Shown here one piece after another: positions 52,339 through 59,760 of a stretch of DNA of 64,000 nucleotides (position 1 is its first letter; each line of letters starts with the position of its first letter). This stretch comes from Microbulbifer sediminum (GTDB taxonomy: Bacteria; Pseudomonadota; Gammaproteobacteria; Pseudomonadales; Cellvibrionaceae): NCBI RefSeq assembly GCF_021729035.1, contig NZ_JAJSAP010000002.1:310001-374000 (forward strand), written 5' to 3'. The notes under the pieces are model-generated. The model was not told where the DNA came from and searched no databases. It worked only from the letters and a program-made list of their open reading frames with translations. Made by a program: the position numbers and the translations under genes.

Positions 52339-52435
52339 TGTTGCTCCCCCGAAAATCATTATTGCACTGACGGATTATCTACGCGCGGCCTATCGACGGA
52401 GATCAATCCGGCAGTCACATTTTCCTAGTGGCAAT

Positions 52436-52473
52436 AAAAGGAGAGCCGAACTATGGGACATAGAACGGCTCTC
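52436..52473 (-). terminator. Long symmetric hairpin/terminator after acpP
   Basis: On the minus strand GAGAGCCG, TT, CTATG, loop TCC, CATAG, TT, CGGCTCTC, then CTTTTATT. Two perfect stems of 8 and 5 bp are joined by a symmetric 2x2 internal loop. It lies 60 bp after acpP and about 98 bp before fabF, so it may partly terminate and lower fabF relative to acpP, or protect the acpP message. Confidence 0.85.
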
Positions 52474-52532
52474 GCGATATTCAGCGACCGGGAAGGTCAT
52501 GCACTCCCCGGGCTTATTCCTTCCAGCTCGGA

Positions 52533-52769
52533 TTAACCAAGGTTTTCCTTGATGTAATCGATGGCGAGCTGGACGGTAGTGATCTTTTCGGCTTCCTCGT
52601 CCGGAATCTCGGTCTCGAATTCCTCTTCCAGGGCCATTACCAGCTCAACTGTGTCGAGGGAGTCAGCGCCCAGATCTTCAACAAATGAGGCTTCAGGCTT
52701 TACATCTTCTTCCTTAACGCCCAGTTGTTCAGCAACAATCTTTTTGACGCGCTCTTCAATGCTGCTCAT
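52533..52769 (-). CDS. acpP: Acyl carrier protein
   Basis: The 78-residue acidic acyl carrier protein of fatty-acid synthesis. The phosphopantetheine serine is S37 in [19 protein letters not shown]. It sits between fabG and fabF, with longer spacers (223 bp before, 194 bp after) than its neighbours, which agrees with its own promoter and the strong expression expected. ATG 52769 follows AGGAGT. Confidence 0.98.
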   Translation of the reverse strand: MSSIEERVKKIVAEQLGVKEEDVKPEASFVEDLGADSLDTVELVMALEEEFETEIPDEEAEKITTVQLAIDYIKENLG

Positions 52770-52992
52770 GATTCAATTTAACTCCTAGTGGATGAAAATC
52801 TGTTTTAGTCGTTATTTTTTCAGGCCGCCGTTTGATGCGGGTATAACGACCGGCTCACACAGCTTATGGTTAATGCGAGGCGGCATTGTACCCTGAATTC
52901 CTCAGGTTGTAATGCACCGCCAGCCCCAACCATAAACTACTCTACAAACTCTTTATATTTCAATAAGTTACGGCTGTTTTTTGAGTGCCAGC

Positions 52993-53748
52993 TCAAGCCA
53001 TGTACATGCCGCCATTCACATGAATGGTCTCACCGGTCACATAGCCCCCGGCATCACTGGCCAAAAATGCAACAACGGCAGCGATCTCTTCCGGCTCACC
53101 CAGGCGACCGAGCGGGATCTTGGCCATCAGCGCTTCGCGCTGCTCCTCCGGCAGAACGCGAGTCATATCGGTATCGATAAACCCGGGGGCCACCGTATTC
53201 ACCGTAATCCCGCGAGAGCCGACCTCAGCGGCCAGAGACCGCCCAAAGCCCGCCACTCCGGCTTTTGTGGCAGCATAGTTACTCTGTCCGGCGTTACCCA
53301 TACTGCCGACCACGGAGCTGATATTGACGATACGCCCCCAGCGCGCCTTGGTCATGTCACGCAGGCAGCCCTTGGTGACACGGTAGACGGCGCTCAGGTT
53401 GGTGTCGATGACCGACGCCCACTCTTCATCCTTCATTCGCATCAGCAGGTTGTCTTTGGTGATGCCGGCATTGTTGACGAGAATAGTCGGGGCACCGAAC
53501 TCCTCTTTCACCGCCGCCAGCAGGGCCGCCAGGCTGTCTGCACTGGTTACGTCCAGCACCTTACCTGCTCCCTTCAAGCCTTTCTCGGCCAGGCGCGCAC
53601 TGATTTTTTCGGCACCGGCCTCGGAGGTTGCAGTGCCAATCACCGTGGCACCGAGGTCACCCAGGGTATCGGCAATCGCGGCACCGATGCCGCGACTGGC
53701 TCCGGTAACCAGGGCAACCTTGTCGTTCAGGGACGTTGTTATTGTCAT
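52993..53748 (-). CDS. fabG: 3-oxoacyl-ACP reductase
   Basis: FabG reduces 3-oxoacyl-ACP with NADPH. The 251-residue short-chain dehydrogenase has the cofactor motif TGASRGIG (15-22), NNAG (92-95), and catalytic S145, Y158 and K162 (SNYAATKAG). The C-terminal GETIHVNGGMYMA is characteristic of FabG. It lies 17 bp after fabD. Confidence 0.97.
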   Translation of the reverse strand: MTITTSLNDKVALVTGASRGIGAAIADTLGDLGATVIGTATSEAGAEKISARLAEKGLKGAGKVLDVTSADSLAALLAAVKEEFGAPTILVNNAGITKDNLLMRMKDEEWASVIDTNLSAVYRVTKGCLRDMTKARWGRIVNISSVVGSMGNAGQSNYAATKAGVAGFGRSLAAEVGSRGITVNTVAPGFIDTDMTRVLPEEQREALMAKIPLGRLGEPEEIAAVVAFLASDAGGYVTGETIHVNGGMYMA

Positions 53749-53765
53749 TACTGCTCCAGGATCGC

Positions 53766-54710
53766 TTATTCAGCGGTTGCCAGCGCCGCCTCTGAAAGCT
53801 GCACTGGGGTTTCAATATTCATTGCAGTGAGGCTGCGATCGATTCGCTTCGCCAATCCGGCCAGGACCTTGCCGGGGCCGCATTCAACCAGCTGTTCCAC
53901 ACCATCTGTCGCCATCGCCTGCACACAGGCGGTCCAGCGGACCGGGCTGTATATTTGCTCAACCATCAGCGCCTTGATGGCGGCAGGGTCCATCTCCCTG
54001 CGCGCATGCACATTGTGTACCACGGGGATTTCGGGCACGTGAAATTCTGTCTGCTCGATCTTCGGCGCCAATTTTTCCGCCGCCGGACGCATCAGTTCGG
54101 TGTGGAAAGGGGCACTGACCGGCAACGGCATGGCACGCTTGGCTCCCGCCGCCTTGCAGCTGTCAATCGCCCGCTCGACCGCGGCCTTGCTACCGGCAAT
54201 TACGACCTGCCCCGGTGAGTTGTAGTTCACTGCCGCAACAACTTCGCCCTGGGCGGCGTCACTGCAGGCCGCCTCCACCGCCGCATCATCCAGTCCGATC
54301 ACCGCGGCCATAGCGCCCTCGCCCGCAGGAACGGCTTCCTGCATCAGGCGGCCGCGCTCGCGCACCAGACTGACTGCTTCAGTAAATGACAGGACACCGG
54401 CACAAACCAGCGCGGACCATTCGCCCAGGCTGTGGCCGGCCATGACGGCCGGGCGGGCACCACCGCGGGCACGCCAGGCCCGGTAAAGGGCGACACTGGC
54501 CGTGAGCAACAGTGGCTGGGTACGCTCCGTGAGGTTGATATCAGCCTGCTCGCCGTTCTGGCAAAGATCCCAGAGGTCGTAACCGAGCACCCCGGAGGCC
54601 TCCGAAAAAGTGGACCGGACTTCCGGGAATTCACCCGCCGCATCGGCGAGCATGCCGATCTGCTGGGAACCCTGGCCGGGAAAGACGAATGCGAGCCTTG
54701 CATTGGTCAT
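53766..54710 (-). CDS. fabD: Malonyl-CoA:ACP transacylase
   Basis: FabD moves malonyl groups from CoA to ACP. The 314 residues show the N-terminal FPGQGSQQIGM, the nucleophile elbow AGHSLGEWSAL with S94, and the histidine region LPVSAPFHTELMRPA. It lies 24 bp after plsX; fabH, which sits between these in E. coli, is absent as in Pseudomonas aeruginosa. Confidence 0.97.
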   Translation of the reverse strand: MTNARLAFVFPGQGSQQIGMLADAAGEFPEVRSTFSEASGVLGYDLWDLCQNGEQADINLTERTQPLLLTASVALYRAWRARGGARPAVMAGHSLGEWSALVCAGVLSFTEAVSLVRERGRLMQEAVPAGEGAMAAVIGLDDAAVEAACSDAAQGEVVAAVNYNSPGQVVIAGSKAAVERAIDSCKAAGAKRAMPLPVSAPFHTELMRPAAEKLAPKIEQTEFHVPEIPVVHNVHARREMDPAAIKALMVEQIYSPVRWTACVQAMATDGVEQLVECGPGKVLAGLAKRIDRSLTAMNIETPVQLSEAALATAE

Positions 54711-54734
54711 GGGACATCCTTACACCTGTTTGCA

Positions 54735-55769
54735 TTATTGGTGAGGGACCGGCCCGTGCATCTCTGACATGGCGCGGCCTACCCGGCCGGCGAGATCCGC
54801 ATCAGCGCACTCTTTGGCGGTGATCATCGCCCGGTAAAATGCCTCACTACTGGCACCACCGTGGCTCTTGATCACGTTGCCCTTCACCCCTAAAAAGCTG
54901 GCGCCATTATAGCGGGCGGGTTCCACCTGTGTACGCCATTTTCGCAACAGCTTTATGGCTAACTGGCCAAAAAAACGCTTGAAAGGCGTCTTCTTTTCGA
55001 TCGTAAAGGCTTTTTGACCCATAAGTCTAATGACGCCCTCGGCGGACTTCATTGCCACATTCCCCAGCAGCCCGTCACAGACCACCACATCCACACACCC
55101 GGTGAATATATCGTGCCCCTCAACAAACCCCGCGTAATGGATCCCCGGATCAGCCTCAAACAGCTCAGCGGCGCGACGAATCTCCTCGGTCCCCTTATGC
55201 GCCTCCGCACCGATATTCAAAAGTGCGACCTGTAATTCGCACTTATTGGCGTGCACACGCTGGGCCTCGATGCCCATGCGCGCAAACTGCAACAGGTCCT
55301 CAGCACTACAATCAATATTGGCGCCCAGGTCGAGCAGGAAACAGGAGCCCCGCTCAGTTGGCAGCGACTTGCCCAGCGCCGGCCGGCGAACGCCATCGAT
55401 TGTGCCCAGGATACTGCGGGACAGCGCCAGCAGCGCACCGGTGTTACCGGAGCTGACCACTGCCTGCACCTCGCCGTCTGCCAGAGCCTGCAATGCACGC
55501 CCCATCGACGAATCACGCTTGCGGCGGACGGCCTGGATCGGATTGCACTGCTGGGTAATGACCTGATCGCAGCCCACCACCTGCAGGCGTCGGCTCAGGG
55601 AAGGTTTATGCTGCTCCTCGAGGAGCCGGGTAAGGAGGTCGCGGGGGCCGAAGAGCTTCAGCTCCGCTTCGGGAAATCGCTGGAGAAACCGGACACAGGC
55701 CGGAACGACAGAGCGGGGACCTAAGTCCCCGCCCATCGCATCCACGGCCAATCGTAATTGGCTGGACAA
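54735..55769 (-). CDS. plsX: Phosphate acyltransferase PlsX
   Basis: PlsX converts acyl-ACP to acyl-phosphate for phospholipid synthesis. The 344-residue product begins RLAVDAMGGDLGPRSVVPA and contains SSGNTGALLALSRSILG and GFVEGHDIFTGCVDVVVCDG, all PlsX signatures. It starts 3 bp after the rpmF stop and is thus in tight linkage with the ribosomal protein gene. Confidence 0.97.
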   Translation of the reverse strand: MSSQLRLAVDAMGGDLGPRSVVPACVRFLQRFPEAELKLFGPRDLLTRLLEEQHKPSLSRRLQVVGCDQVITQQCNPIQAVRRKRDSSMGRALQALADGEVQAVVSSGNTGALLALSRSILGTIDGVRRPALGKSLPTERGSCFLLDLGANIDCSAEDLLQFARMGIEAQRVHANKCELQVALLNIGAEAHKGTEEIRRAAELFEADPGIHYAGFVEGHDIFTGCVDVVVCDGLLGNVAMKSAEGVIRLMGQKAFTIEKKTPFKRFFGQLAIKLLRKWRTQVEPARYNGASFLGVKGNVIKSHGGASSEAFYRAMITAKECADADLAGRVGRAMSEMHGPVPHQ

Positions 55770-55772
55770 GAC

Positions 55773-55964
55773 TTACTCTTCTTCAGAGCCGCCGACATCG
55801 ATCACTTTGCGACCGCGGTAGAAGCCGTCTTTGGTCACGTGATGACGACGGTGCTTCTCACCGGTAGTCGGATCGACGGAAAGAGCCGCACCTGTGTCCA
55901 GCGCGTCGTGGGAACGACGCATGCCGCGACGGGAACGGGTCTTTTTGTTTTGTTGAACAGCCAT
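55773..55964 (-). CDS. rpmF: Ribosomal protein L32
   Basis: The 63-residue basic L32 protein of the large ribosomal subunit: [20 protein letters not shown] followed by [19 protein letters not shown]. The zinc cysteines found in some L32 proteins are absent, as normal for gammaproteobacteria. TAGGAGC precedes the ATG. It lies between yceD and plsX in the conserved order. Confidence 0.98.
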   Translation of the reverse strand: MAVQQNKKTRSRRGMRRSHDALDTGAALSVDPTTGEKHRRHHVTKDGFYRGRKVIDVGGSEEE

Positions 55965-56039
55965 GGCTTGCTCCTAAAATCAACAAGTTACACTGGAACC
56001 GGGGCGCCTACCGGCGAGCCCAAACTCGGCGGGAGTCAC

Positions 56040-56582
56040 TCAGGACTTACCCGACGAACCCTTCAACTGTTCCAGCACTTTAAAGGGGTTTTCCCGCTGC
56101 TCATCCTCCCCTGCTGACTCATCACCGGCGCGGAAATGCTCGCTGGCGACGCATTCCTCATCGTGGTAAGCCACCATAGGCAGGTTGAGCAAAATCTCAT
56201 CTTCCAGTACTTCGTACAGGTCCAGTTCATCACTGTCCTGAATGACCGGATCCAGCTCCTTGGGCAGCGCCTTGCCCTGCTCCTCGGACCAGACGACACC
56301 CCAATGGAACTCTCCCTCTACCGGAACCGGCATGGGCTGCAGGCAGCGCTGACAAAGCAGCGTGACCGCCCCGTGCACCTGCCCGGTTACGGTAAAGTGG
56401 CCCTGCAGGTCCCTGGCAAATTCCAGGTCCGCCCGCACATCCTCCTCTACAGAGTCTACTGCTGCAGCCAGTCGCTCAAGCCCGGCCACCGGAACCTTGC
56501 CCGAAAGCTGTTGTTCTCGCTGTACCAGCTTGCGCGCATCAATGCGCCGCGGCAGCTCTGATTTAGAGGGGGGTATCGACAT
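56040..56582 (-). CDS. yceD: YceD family protein (DUF177), 23S rRNA accumulation factor
   Basis: A 180-residue DUF177 protein. The family core is LQGHFTVTGQVHGAVTLLCQ with RCLQPMPVPVEGEFHWGVVW, followed by acidic EELDP-type residues and LNLPMVAYHDEEC. YceD homologues are needed for 23S rRNA accumulation and always precede rpmF, as here (75 bp). It starts the - strand fab block and is divergent from maf. Confidence 0.92.
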   Translation of the reverse strand: MSIPPSKSELPRRIDARKLVQREQQLSGKVPVAGLERLAAAVDSVEEDVRADLEFARDLQGHFTVTGQVHGAVTLLCQRCLQPMPVPVEGEFHWGVVWSEEQGKALPKELDPVIQDSDELDLYEVLEDEILLNLPMVAYHDEECVASEHFRAGDESAGEDEQRENPFKVLEQLKGSSGKS

Positions 56583-56690
56583 AAGCGCGCAATTCTATGG
56601 ACTCGCCTCACCCTTGTCAAAACAATTCAGCCCGCTCAATATCCGGGCTGCAAACCAATCCCGGCCATGATGCGAGGATCACCCAAAGCC

Positions 56691-57299
56691 ATGACCTACC
56701 CCCTGATTCTAGCCTCAAGCTCCCCGTACCGGCGCGCACTGCTCGAACAGCTCGAGCTCCCTTTCGAGTGTGCATCACCCCATATAAATGAAGAAGCATT
56801 AACCGGGGAGAGCGGGCCGGAACTGGCCGCCCGACTGGCAAGCGAGAAGGCCCGCGCACTCGCCGCGCGCTACCCCCACGGACTGATCATCGGCTCCGAC
56901 CAGGTGGCCGAATGCGACGGAAGACTTCTGGGCAAGCCAGGCACGCCGGAAAAAGCCGAGGAACAGCTCTCAGCCTGCAGCGGGCGCCGCGTATGCTTCC
57001 ACACCGGCCTGAGCCTCCTGCAAGCGGCGTCCGGCCGCCAGCTGACCCAAGTCGAGCCCTTCAGCGTTATTTTCCGTGAGCTCACTCCGGGGCAGATCCG
57101 CCGCTATGTAGAGCGAGAGCAGCCACTGGATTGCGCTGGTTCGTTTAAAGTTGAAGGATTGGGGATAGCACTTTTCGAAAAAATGGAAGGATCTGACTAT
57201 AACAGCCTGATCGGCCTCCCATTAATTCGACTGGTCAACATGCTGAGGCAGTTTGACATCGATCCGCTAACCCCGGCAAAAGCCCCTACCGGGAAGTAG
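56691..57299 (+). CDS. Maf-like nucleoside triphosphate pyrophosphatase (YceF type)
   Basis: A 202-residue Maf protein. It begins LILASSSPYRRALLEQL and carries the catalytic aspartate in IIGSDQVAECDG and the GSFKVEGLGIALFEKMEGSD block. Its position next to yceD-rpmF, as in E. coli yceF, favours the 7-methyl-GTP pyrophosphatase subgroup over the dTTP/UTP one. ATG 56691 fits the family N terminus; ATG 56667 and 56670 would add 7-8 residues. It converges with the HAD gene at only 9 bp. Confidence 0.92.
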   Translation: MTYPLILASSSPYRRALLEQLELPFECASPHINEEALTGESGPELAARLASEKARALAARYPHGLIIGSDQVAECDGRLLGKPGTPEKAEEQLSACSGRRVCFHTGLSLLQAASGRQLTQVEPFSVIFRELTPGQIRRYVEREQPLDCAGSFKVEGLGIALFEKMEGSDYNSLIGLPLIRLVNMLRQFDIDPLTPAKAPTGK

Positions 57300-57308
57300 T
57301 AGCATCCC

Positions 57309-57953
57309 TCAGGGGACAAGCGGCGGCCAGCACAGCAACTCTGAAAAGTGGTCGATAATCACCCTCGGCTTCCACGCCTGGAGACGATCGGGCTCGTGCA
57401 CCCCGTAACTGACCCCTATGGAGGGCATATCGAGGGCGGCCGCCATTTCCAGGTCGTAGACAGTGTCCCCCACCATCACCGCATCCTCGGGGCGACAGCC
57501 CGTCTCCCGCAGGATCTCCTGCAGCATTCGCGGGTGAGGCTTGGAGGCGGTCTCGTCGGCGCAACGGCTGGAACGGAACAGGTCATGCAGCCCGCGCTCA
57601 CCCAGTTCGCGATCGAGCCCGCGCCGGCTCTTGCCGGTGGCCACAGCCAGCTGGTGCCCCGCCCCCAGCAGCCGATCCAGGGTAGGCAGGACGCCATCAA
57701 AAAGGGGGAGCGGCTCCCCGCGGGCAGCCAGCCACTCCTCGGAATAGTATGCGCGCATCCGCTCGCGCTGGTCGCTGCCGGCCTCCGGAAACAGCGCCAC
57801 CAGCGCCTCCGGCAGACCGAGCCCGATAATATTGCCAATCGCCGCCGGCTCCAGCACCGGCAGCCCCGCCCGCTCGGAGGCCCTCTGCATGCACTGAACT
57901 ATGCGCTCGGCGGAGTTACAGACAGTGCCATCCCAATCAAGAATCACCAGCAT
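57309..57953 (-). CDS. HAD-family hydrolase (phosphoglycolate phosphatase-like)
   Basis: A 214-residue HAD phosphatase. Motif I is LVILDWDGTVCNSAER with nucleophile D7 and D9, motif II the threonine of VATGKSRRG, motif III the lysine of ASKPHPRMLQ and motif IV AVMVGDTVYDLEMA. The cap domain lies at about 18-85. It follows rluC by 43 bp, the same pairing as in Pseudomonas. The start is ATG 57953. The substrate is unknown. Confidence 0.92.
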   Translation of the reverse strand: MLVILDWDGTVCNSAERIVQCMQRASERAGLPVLEPAAIGNIIGLGLPEALVALFPEAGSDQRERMRAYYSEEWLAARGEPLPLFDGVLPTLDRLLGAGHQLAVATGKSRRGLDRELGERGLHDLFRSSRCADETASKPHPRMLQEILRETGCRPEDAVMVGDTVYDLEMAAALDMPSIGVSYGVHEPDRLQAWKPRVIIDHFSELLCWPPLVP

Positions 57954-57996
57954 CCCGGTCACCTGCTCAACTACAAAATCATCGACTGCCGGAGCA

Positions 57997-58986
57997 TTAT
58001 CGCCGCAGCGTTGCCAGCACCGACTCGAGCTCCGGGGACAGAGGCGCCTCCACCCGAACCTTCTCGCCACCGGGAAGGGAACAACTAACACTGGCGGAAT
58101 GGAGGAACAACCGCTTGAGGCCCAGCCCCCTGAACCGGCGATTGTCATCATCCGGCGTGTACTTCGCATCCCCGGCCAGCGGGCAACCGACAAACTGCGC
58201 ATGGACACGTATCTGGTGCGTGCGGCCGGTTACCGGCTCTGCCGCCAGCAGGGTCGCACCATCAAAGCGCTCCAGAACCTGGAACCGGGTCTGCGACGGC
58301 TTGCCGTCCGCCGCCACCGACACCATGCGCTCCCCGCTCTTGAGGGTATTCTTGCGCAGCGGGGCCTCCACCAGCTTGCGCCCCCGGGGCCACTTGCCAC
58401 ACGCCAGCGCCAGGTAGGACTTACCCACCCTGCCCGCGCGCAGCTCGGCCTGCACGTGCTGGAGCACCGAACGCTTGCGGGCCACCATGATGGCACCGCT
58501 GGTATCCCGGTCCAGGCGATGCACCAGCTCGATAAAGGGACTCTGCGGGTACATCTGCCGCAAAACCTCGATGAGCCCGAGGCGAACACCGCTACCACCA
58601 TGAACCGCGAGCCCGGATGGCTTGTTGACCACCAGCAATCCCCCCTCATCATAAAGTATGGATTGCTCCACCAGGGTTCGCAGTGACTCACCGGCAACCG
58701 CCGGCGGAGCCTGCTCCGCGGTGCGGATCGGCGGCACCCGCACCCGGTCACCGGCCTGAAGCCGGTATTCGGCCTTTACCCGCCCTTTGTTCACCCGCAC
58801 TTCACCCTTGCGCAGGATGCGGTAGATACGCGAGCGGGGCACCCCCTTGAGGCGCGCCTGAAGGAAGTTGTCGATACGCTGGCCTGCCAGGTCGGGCGGA
58901 ACTGTCAGGAACCGTACGCCGGGAGAGCCAGCACTGGGGGATTCGGCGGCCGGGCTGGCCTTACCGGAGGGGTCATTACTTCGCAT
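57997..58986 (-). CDS. rluC: 23S rRNA pseudouridine synthase RluC
   Basis: RluC makes pseudouridines at positions 955, 2504 and 2580 of 23S rRNA (E. coli numbering). The 329 residues comprise an S4 domain (about 35-90: GQRIDNFLQARLKGVPRSRI) and the catalytic domain with D159 in HRLDRDTSGAI and RTHQIRVHAQFVGCPLAGD. ATG 58986 is chosen; upstream in-frame sequence is not family-like. It is divergent from rne, the arrangement in most gammaproteobacteria. Confidence 0.96.
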   Translation of the reverse strand: MRSNDPSGKASPAAESPSAGSPGVRFLTVPPDLAGQRIDNFLQARLKGVPRSRIYRILRKGEVRVNKGRVKAEYRLQAGDRVRVPPIRTAEQAPPAVAGESLRTLVEQSILYDEGGLLVVNKPSGLAVHGGSGVRLGLIEVLRQMYPQSPFIELVHRLDRDTSGAIMVARKRSVLQHVQAELRAGRVGKSYLALACGKWPRGRKLVEAPLRKNTLKSGERMVSVAADGKPSQTRFQVLERFDGATLLAAEPVTGRTHQIRVHAQFVGCPLAGDAKYTPDDDNRRFRGLGLKRLFLHSASVSCSLPGGEKVRVEAPLSPELESVLATLRR

Positions 58987-59673
58987 GGGCGCATGATAGC
59001 GGCAGCGCGACTGCAATTGAAGCAACTTCCGGGCCATGCTATATTCGAGCAGGCTGAATTGGGCTGGTTTTCGGCGATGCGCGGCTTCCGAAGTTGTTGG
59101 CTCAGGCATCGCTCAAGAGAAAATACCGCCAATCGGCCGGTGCGCGGACAACCGCGACATCAACAAAACTCTGTCGATGAGGCAGGCCCCGACCAGAATG
59201 TACCGGGCGCCTCGTCGGCTACTGACTCCCGCCTGACCGGCGGGTATTTATCGCGAAGGTAAGACGGGCTGAGACCCGCAGCGCTTGAAGAAAGACTCAG
59301 GACACTTTACGTCCCGCTCTGTTTCAGCTGGCCAGCGATCGAACTGGCCCACCGGGCAGCACACGAAGACCAAGCGAGCCCGGTCGACACAAATACAGAA
59401 ACGAAGGGGCCCGGCCACAAGCCGGAAACGACAGAGCCGGACGACAAAAGTATTTCCCCGCCGCCGGGGTTTGCGCGTGACGCACACCTTTTCATATGGC
59501 GGCCCTGCAGGTAGCGGTATTTCCCGCTGACCCGCAGGTGGTGCCCGGAAGCGGCACCGGAGACCCAAAGGCTGCACTGCCAACTGCGTGCAGCCCGAGG
59601 TACGGCAGCGAGACCGCCGGGTCAACACCGCCCTGCCCCAGGGGCGGCGGAGCGACCCCTGTTCCCTGCAAGA

Positions 59674-59694
59674 CTGTGCGGAAATTCCGCACAG
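59674..59694 (+). promoter_or_regulatory. Perfect hairpin in the rne leader
   Basis: CTGTGCGG, loop AAATT, CCGCACAG: an 8-bp perfect stem with an AU-rich loop, ending 66 nt before the rne start. Single-stranded AU-rich loops of this kind are typical RNase E targets. There is no T run, so it is not a terminator. Confidence 0.55.
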
Positions 59695-59732
59695 CACCTG
59701 AACAACAAGCCTGCGACCTCAGTGTCTGGCCT

Positions 59733-59748
59733 TTGCGCAACGCAAGGA
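59733..59748 (+). promoter_or_regulatory. Hairpin abutting the rne ribosome binding site
   Basis: TTGCG, loop CAA, CGCAA, immediately followed by GGA. The 3' arm overlaps the AA of the AAGGA ribosome site (59744-59748), 12 nt before ATG 59761. Folding would partly hide the ribosome site. Confidence 0.45.
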
Positions 59749-59760
59749 TATAAGACACGC

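Larger units (their letters stand above)
58987..59760. other. rluC/rne divergent region with long rne leader
   Basis: About 770 bp without a convincing gene. It should contain the divergent promoters and a long 5' leader of rne; in E. coli the rne leader is about 360 nt and mediates feedback by RNase E. Several GC-rich inverted pairs are visible (for example CCGCCGCCGGGG near 59460), and two clear hairpins near the start codon are listed separately. No -10/-35 pair was convincing. Confidence 0.6.

Noticed and set aside
59722-59760. Upstream in-frame start for rne
   Set aside because: The family N terminus [10 protein letters not shown] begins exactly at 59761 and the extra residues are not conserved in character.
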